From the NCBI GenBank assembly GCA_900550955.1, contig URUF01000070.1, positions 1 to 9,327 of the forward strand: a stretch of DNA of 9,327 bases. Reading direction: 5' to 3'. This DNA comes from an uncultured Eubacteriales bacterium (GTDB lineage: Bacteria > Bacillota > Clostridia > Christensenellales > Aristaeellaceae). This document shows, piece after piece, positions 6,341-9,327 of the stretch (position 1 is the first letter of the stretch; the number at the start of each line of letters is the position of its first letter). The translations under genes and the position numbers were made by a program. The notes under the pieces were generated by a model, which saw nothing but the letters and a program-made list of their open reading frames with translations, was not told where the DNA came from and searched no databases.

Positions 6341-6723
6341 GGCGTCAGCTCCAAAATTGTTTCAAGCAGGCTCAAAAGCATGGGCGCCGTCAGGGAGAAC
6401 ACGCACAGCTTCCCCACCAGCGATACCTTCATCGAAAGCCCTCCCTCGCCCAAATCCTGGCACGTCTGCGCGGCCAGCTCGGCAACATAGCTCACGCCCA
6501 ACACCTTCACAAGCGTGGAAAGATAGCCTTCCTTCAGGCCGCCCAGGGCGGTCAGCCGGGCAAACACCGCCTGCACATCCTCAAAGCCCTCCAGCACGGC
6601 CAGCAGCAGCATTACCCCCGCCGCCAGCGCGCACAGATTCGCCATTTGCGGCTGCTGCGCGCGCACCACCATGCACAACACCGCCGCAGCCACGGCCAAG
6701 CCCATCCATTGCCAAAACGCCAT
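6337..6723 (-). CDS. spoIIIAD: Stage III sporulation protein AD (SpoIIIAD)
   Basis: This 128-residue membrane protein is the normal size for SpoIIIAD. Hydrophobic segments lie at about 4-20, 29-47 and 104-122. Between them is the family core LKEGYLSTLVKVLGVSYVAELAAQTCQDLGEGGLSMKVSLVGK (about 63-105), which clearly resembles SpoIIIAD and SpoIIIAC-like stage III proteins. It is a subunit of the SpoIIIA complex in the mother-cell membrane around the forespore. Two starts are possible: an ATG at 6723, chosen here, 2 nt beyond the spoIIIAC stop, or a TTG at 6729 that would give a 4-nt TTGA overlap like those elsewhere in the operon and add two residues. Neither has a convincing ribosome binding site, so translation is probably coupled to spoIIIAC. 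Confidence 0.92.
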   Translation of the reverse strand: MAFWQWMGLAVAAAVLCMVVRAQQPQMANLCALAAGVMLLLAVLEGFEDVQAVFARLTALGGLKEGYLSTLVKVLGVSYVAELAAQTCQDLGEGGLSMKVSLVGKLCVFSLTAPMLLSLLETILELTP

Positions 6724-6725
6724 AG

Positions 6726-6926
6726 TCAATACAGCGCAAAGATGCTCTTCAGGCTGGAAAACAGGTCGGACACCAGATTGACCACCAAAAACAGCGCGAT
6801 CACCAGTCCCACCACCGTTACCAGCGTGCCAAGCTCTTCGCGTCCCGCACGGGTAAGGACCTGGCTAAGCACCGCCACCACAATGCCCAACCCCGCCAGT
6901 TTGAACAGCAAATCCACCTGAACCAT
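6726..6926 (-). CDS. spoIIIAC: Stage III sporulation protein AC (SpoIIIAC)
   Basis: This 66-residue protein matches the small SpoIIIAC family in length and pattern. It has two membrane segments (about 5-24 and 33-52), an RAGREE turn between them, and the ending VVNLVSDLFSSLKSIFALY. The start LLFKLAGLGIVVAVLSQVL is very characteristic. It is a membrane subunit of the SpoIIIA channel complex. The ATG at 6926 has GGGAGG 8 nt upstream. Another ATG 4 nt earlier (6930) is in a different frame. The gene lies 19 bp after the spoIIIAB stop and almost abuts spoIIIAD. Confidence 0.93.
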   Translation of the reverse strand: MVQVDLLFKLAGLGIVVAVLSQVLTRAGREELGTLVTVVGLVIALFLVVNLVSDLFSSLKSIFALY

Positions 6927-6945
6927 CCATTCCGCCTCCCTTGGT

Positions 6946-7473
6946 TTACCACAGGGCGATGCCCGCCATCAGCCCCAGCAGCACGCCCAGCTGCATGCAC
7001 AGCTTCCCGCTTGCCTCCGCGCCCTCCCGCGCCGCCTGCGCAAGCGGCTTCAAGCGCCTAAGGCAGGCGGCTGCGGCCTGGGCGCGCATAGCGGCCGTTC
7101 CGCTGCCCAGCTGCATAAACAGCGCCTCCATGGCGTCCCGCTCCTCCTGCCTTTCCCAGGGGATGGGCGAGCGCGCACAGGCCTGCCGGTAAGCCTGCTC
7201 CACGCCAAGCAAAGGCTCCTGCTCCAGGGCGCGCGCCGTGGCTGTGAGTCTTTCGGCCACGCGCTCCCCGGAATCGCCCACGGCATACCGTGCGGATTCC
7301 TCCAGCAGCTCGGGCAAGCCAAGGCGCTCCTGCTCCAGCAGCAGCCGCATGCCGCCGATCGCCTCCATCTCCGTGCAAAGGGTTTGGGCCCGTTTCAGCC
7401 TTCTATCCCTAAGCCAGCTACCCGCCGCCGTACCGGCCAGCAGGCAGCACAGCGCCCCCGCCGCGCCCATCAT
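6946..7473 (-). CDS. spoIIIAB: Stage III sporulation protein AB (SpoIIIAB)
   Basis: This 175-residue protein is essentially the Bacillus subtilis length (about 171). It has an N-terminal membrane segment (about 3-20), a long helical cytoplasmic region starting RDRRLKRAQTLCTEMEAIGGMRLLLEQERLGLPELLEE, and a C-terminal membrane segment (about 158-175, LCMQLGVLLGLMAGIALW). This architecture resembles the GspF-like membrane proteins of type II secretion, to which SpoIIIAB has been compared, and suits a partner of the SpoIIIAA ATPase. Two ATG codons occur in tandem at the start; the first (7473) overlaps the spoIIIAA stop as ATGA, 4 nt. Confidence 0.92.
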   Translation of the reverse strand: MMGAAGALCCLLAGTAAGSWLRDRRLKRAQTLCTEMEAIGGMRLLLEQERLGLPELLEESARYAVGDSGERVAERLTATARALEQEPLLGVEQAYRQACARSPIPWERQEERDAMEALFMQLGSGTAAMRAQAAAACLRRLKPLAQAAREGAEASGKLCMQLGVLLGLMAGIALW

Positions 7474-8384
7474 GCGCCTGCTTCCTCCTGCGCAAGGGGG
7501 CGGAGCTGTTCGTCATACACCGCCTTTAGGCAGCCCACCTGGCGGCTGTCCAGCAGGGCGTAGCGCTCAAAAGCGCGGCTCTGCGCCAGATGGTACAGCG
7601 CCCCGCGCGCTATGGCCGTTTCCAGGTCGCGCCCATGCAGCGTGGCCAGCACGCTTACGCCGCTGCGCGCCGCGTCCAGCACCGCCTGCGCGTCCAGCGC
7701 GCCGCCCAGCTCGTCCGTTACCAGCGCGTCCGGCGACATGGCGCGCAGCAGCCAGCGCAGCCCCGCCTCCTTTGCGCAGCCGTCCAGCACGTCGGTATTG
7801 GGCCCAACATCCAGCTGCGCCACGCCGCCGCACATAGCGGCGATCTCGCTGCGCTCATCGGCCACGCACATATGCGCCCCCTGCTCGGACAGCCGCCTGC
7901 ACGCATCGCGCAGCATGGTGGTTTTGCCCATGCCTGGCATGCCGATGATCAGCGTGCTGCGCACGCGGCCCTGCTCGTCCATCAGATGGGGCATCAGCCC
8001 GTCCGCCGCGCCGCGCCACTGGCCCGCCACGCGCACGCAAAGCGAGCTGATATCGCGCAGCGCGCGCACGCTCTGCCCCTGCGCGATCACCCTGCCGCAA
8101 AGCCCCATGCGATGGCCGCCCCGCAGGGTTACAAACCCCTGGCGCTGCTCTTCCGCGCGCGCATACAAGGCATGCTCGCACAGGGCCTCGGCCATCTGCT
8201 CCACCTGAGGCTGGGTCGGCTCGCACGCGCTGGATATCTCGCCCTTGTCCGTAAGCACGCGCACCTTGCTGCCCGCGCGTATCCTGATCTCCCGCACGCT
8301 GCCTTCCGCCTGGTGCGCAAGCAGCCTCCCAACGGGCCTTGGCATACAGCCGCCCAAAAAGCCGATGGTTTCCTGCCAGTTCAT
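7470..8384 (-). CDS. spoIIIAA: Stage III sporulation protein AA (SpoIIIAA), secretion-type ATPase
   Basis: This 304-residue protein is the expected size. It is the mother-cell ATPase of the SpoIIIA complex, related to the GspE/VirB11 secretion ATPases. An N-terminal domain with the EIRIRAGSKVRVLT strand pattern (about 32-45) is followed by the Walker A loop GMPGMGKTT (148-156). Next come VADERSEIA (174-182), DVGPNTDVLDGCAKEAGL (192-209), the Walker B region PDALVTDELG (218-227) and the histidine box ATLHG (247-251), all close to the family consensus. The key Lys and Thr are intact. The ATG at 8384 has GGGAGGGG 6 nt upstream. The gap from the L,D-transpeptidase stop (8400) is only 15 bp and has no room for a promoter, so the two genes are most likely on one transcript. 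Any separate promoter would have to lie inside the transpeptidase gene. Confidence 0.95.
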   Translation of the reverse strand: MNWQETIGFLGGCMPRPVGRLLAHQAEGSVREIRIRAGSKVRVLTDKGEISSACEPTQPQVEQMAEALCEHALYARAEEQRQGFVTLRGGHRMGLCGRVIAQGQSVRALRDISSLCVRVAGQWRGAADGLMPHLMDEQGRVRSTLIIGMPGMGKTTMLRDACRRLSEQGAHMCVADERSEIAAMCGGVAQLDVGPNTDVLDGCAKEAGLRWLLRAMSPDALVTDELGGALDAQAVLDAARSGVSVLATLHGRDLETAIARGALYHLAQSRAFERYALLDSRQVGCLKAVYDEQLRPLAQEEAGA

Positions 8385-8399
8385 GAAAGACCCCTCCCG

Positions 8400-9134
8400 C
8401 TATTCAAACAGAATCAGGCCGATCGCCTGATAAAACGCGTAATCCACAATATCGGACTCCTGAAGCCCCAGCGCCTTTCTGGCCCGGCGCACCGCCGCCT
8501 GCGTGCCCTGCCCATAAATGCCGTCCGCCCAGGCCGTATGATAGTAGCCCAGCGTGTACAGCCGCCGCTGCACCGCCGCCACATGGCTGCTGCGGTCGCC
8601 AGGATGCAGGGTTCTTAGATAGCTGTCCAAAAGGCCGTAGGGCCCGCCCTGGATAACCACCTTTGTGCCGTTTGGCGCAAGCCCGTAAAGCTCCTCGGAG
8701 TCCTTTACAAACATGCGGATGCAGCCGTGGGACGCGTTGCTGCCAATGGAGCCCGGCTTGTTGGTGCCATGGATGCCAAATTGGCCCCAAGGCACGTTCA
8801 GGCCCAGAAACCGCGTCCCAAACCCACCCAGCTCGCCCGCAAAGCGGCTGTTAATGACAAAAGTGCCGATAGGCGAGGGCGTATCGCCCGTGCCCGTGGC
8901 AACGGTATAGCGTTTTTTCACCTCCGTACCCTCATACAGCGTAAGCGATTTCTGGGGTATATCAATCCATATCCAAGCGCCCGTGGGTACGTTGGCGCGC
9001 CGCGCCCTCTCCTTGGCCGCGGCTTGGGAATCCCCCGCAAACGCGCCTGCCGCCCTTTCCAGGCTCAGGCCCGCCGCAACGGCCAGCGCGCAAACGGCCA
9101 TAACCGCCAGGCCCCGCTTCCATCGCGCCGTCAT
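8400..9134 (-). CDS. L,D-transpeptidase (YkuD domain) with C-terminal peptidoglycan-binding domain, first gene of the spoIIIA operon
   Basis: This 244-residue protein starts with basic residues and one hydrophobic segment (about 8-24), acting as signal or membrane anchor. A short charged linker leads into a YkuD L,D-transpeptidase domain (about 53-162) with the active-site pattern HGTN (122-125) and SHGCIRM (135-141); Cys138 is the catalytic residue and His122 its partner. Earlier hallmarks are DIPQKSLTLYEG (58-69) and TPSPIGTF (85-92). A PG_binding_1 domain follows (about 178-240), with VAAVQRRLYTLGYY and ADGIYGQGTQAAV. The enzyme links or modifies peptide stems of peptidoglycan outside the membrane by 3-3 transpeptidation; it may also act as a carboxypeptidase. 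The ATG at 9134 is favoured by AAGGGG 8 nt upstream and directly precedes the signal segment; an in-frame ATG at 9209 would add 25 residues, including two cysteines, that do not look like a leader. spoIIIAA follows after 15 bp. A role in wall remodelling around the engulfed forespore is inferred from context. Confidence 0.92.
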   Translation of the reverse strand: MTARWKRGLAVMAVCALAVAAGLSLERAAGAFAGDSQAAAKERARRANVPTGAWIWIDIPQKSLTLYEGTEVKKRYTVATGTGDTPSPIGTFVINSRFAGELGGFGTRFLGLNVPWGQFGIHGTNKPGSIGSNASHGCIRMFVKDSEELYGLAPNGTKVVIQGGPYGLLDSYLRTLHPGDRSSHVAAVQRRLYTLGYYHTAWADGIYGQGTQAAVRRARKALGLQESDIVDYAFYQAIGLILFE

Positions 9135-9170
9135 GGCCCACGCCCCTTCCCGCTGTGTTCTTCCAACCTT

Positions 9171-9200
9171 ATGCGCGCATGGCGGGTGATATGCGCATAT
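9171..9200. promoter_or_regulatory. Two nearby palindromes upstream of the transpeptidase-spoIIIA operon (operator candidate)
   Basis: ATGCGCGCAT (9171-9180) and ATATGCGCATAT (9189-9200) are both perfect palindromes, separated by 8 bp, with centres 19 bp apart, close to two helical turns. They share the half-site ATGCG. They lie 37-66 bp upstream of the transpeptidase start, in the only intergenic space that can hold the operon promoter. Binding by a regulator is inferred; short palindromes also arise by chance. Confidence 0.3.
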
Positions 9201-9221
9201 AGGGTGCATAATGGCCGTAAC

Positions 9222-9262
9222 AAAAAAGCGCCCATCCTTACCGAAACGGAGGATGGGCGCTT
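9222..9262 (-). terminator. Strong intrinsic terminator on the minus strand
   Basis: GCGCCCATCC (9228-9237) pairs exactly with GGATGGGCGC (9251-9260), and AA/TT extends the stem to 12 bp. On the minus strand the hairpin is followed by six consecutive U residues (complement of 9222-9227). It ends a transcript entering from the right edge and insulates the transpeptidase-spoIIIA operon from upstream reading. On the plus strand no U tract follows, so it works in one direction. Confidence 0.87.
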
Positions 9263-9327
9263 CAGCCTGTCAATAAACCCCATGGGAGGTTTGGAGGGCC
9301 GCAGACCCGCAACCTCAATCGTCGTTC
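9263..9327 (-). ncRNA. Possible 3' end of a structured non-coding RNA (partial, runs off the window)
   Basis: The 65 bases just before the terminator do not resemble the end of a recognisable protein. On the minus strand they can form a hairpin with GAGGTT (complement of 9311-9316) pairing AACCTC (complement of 9286-9291), with GGG/CCC pairing inside. A linear tail with CATGGGGTTTATTGACAGG follows, then the terminator stem. A conserved-looking tail ending in GACAGG before a terminator made me think of 6S RNA, whose ends form a long closing stem, but the 5' half is outside the window and I cannot test this. A minus-strand reading frame also stays open here (stop at 9262-9264); its proline/arginine-rich translation looks non-coding to me. 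Confidence 0.3.

Noticed and set aside
8403..8480. A sigma-E-like -35 (GATATT) near the 3' end of the transpeptidase gene as a separate spoIIIAA promoter
   Set aside because: No acceptable -10 follows at the right distance, and the element lies in coding sequence, so it is not supported.
7590..8618. Plus-strand open frame of 342 codons opposite spoIIIAA
   Set aside because: Antisense shadow of a well-conserved ATPase, with His/Ala/Arg-rich composition and no recognisable motif or ribosome binding site.
3813..9134. A novel defence or secretion system
   Set aside because: The ATPase, ring-forming and membrane proteins look like a secretion apparatus, but each matches a known SpoIIIA subunit in the known order, so the system itself is already described; only the added transpeptidase and the short SpoIIIAG are unusual.

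Overview
The window looks like a chromosomal segment of a GC-rich, endospore-forming member of the Firmicutes (Bacillota), most likely an uncultured Clostridia lineage. The main reason is a complete eight-gene spoIIIA operon (spoIIIAA to spoIIIAH) on the minus strand, which occurs only in endospore formers and their close relatives. The divergence of the proteins and the high GC coding style fit a gut-type Clostridia (for example Christensenellales or Oscillospirales) better than Bacillus, but the sequence alone does not settle the lineage. I see no mobile element, CRISPR array, tRNA, rRNA or defence island.

Layout, left to right. Positions 1-107 hold two inverted repeats, one of which looks like a bidirectional terminator. 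Next come two minus-strand genes: a RimJ/RimL-type GNAT acetyltransferase (108-608) and, just upstream of it, hemW (630-1811), a radical-SAM heme chaperone read from a GTG start. hemW faces a plus-strand pair across a short region where the two promoters overlap face to face. That pair is a small DUF1622 membrane protein (1864-2232) and a large polytopic membrane protein resembling DUF6056 (2270-3826). The last gene of the pair overlaps the end of spoIIIAH by 14 bp in a convergent arrangement.

From 3813 to 9134 everything is on the minus strand. In transcription order it is a YkuD-type L,D-transpeptidase with a C-terminal peptidoglycan-binding domain (8400-9134), then spoIIIAA, AB, AC, AD, AE, AF, AG and AH, packed with 4-nt overlaps or very short gaps. 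Only 15 bp separate the transpeptidase from spoIIIAA, so it is probably the first gene of the operon. The right edge carries a strong minus-strand intrinsic terminator and, before it, what may be the 3' end of a structured non-coding RNA that continues outside the window.

How the genes may work together: SpoIIIAA-AH form the mother-cell half of the SpoIIIA-SpoIIQ channel that keeps the engulfed forespore metabolically active. A co-transcribed L,D-transpeptidase would act on peptidoglycan in the same intermembrane space at the same stage, making this an enlarged 'channel plus wall enzyme' operon. SpoIIIAG is unusually short (120 residues) and appears to have a ring-building domain without the usual large insertion. 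These two points are the most interesting in the window. The rest is ordinary housekeeping or membrane-protein coding sequence.
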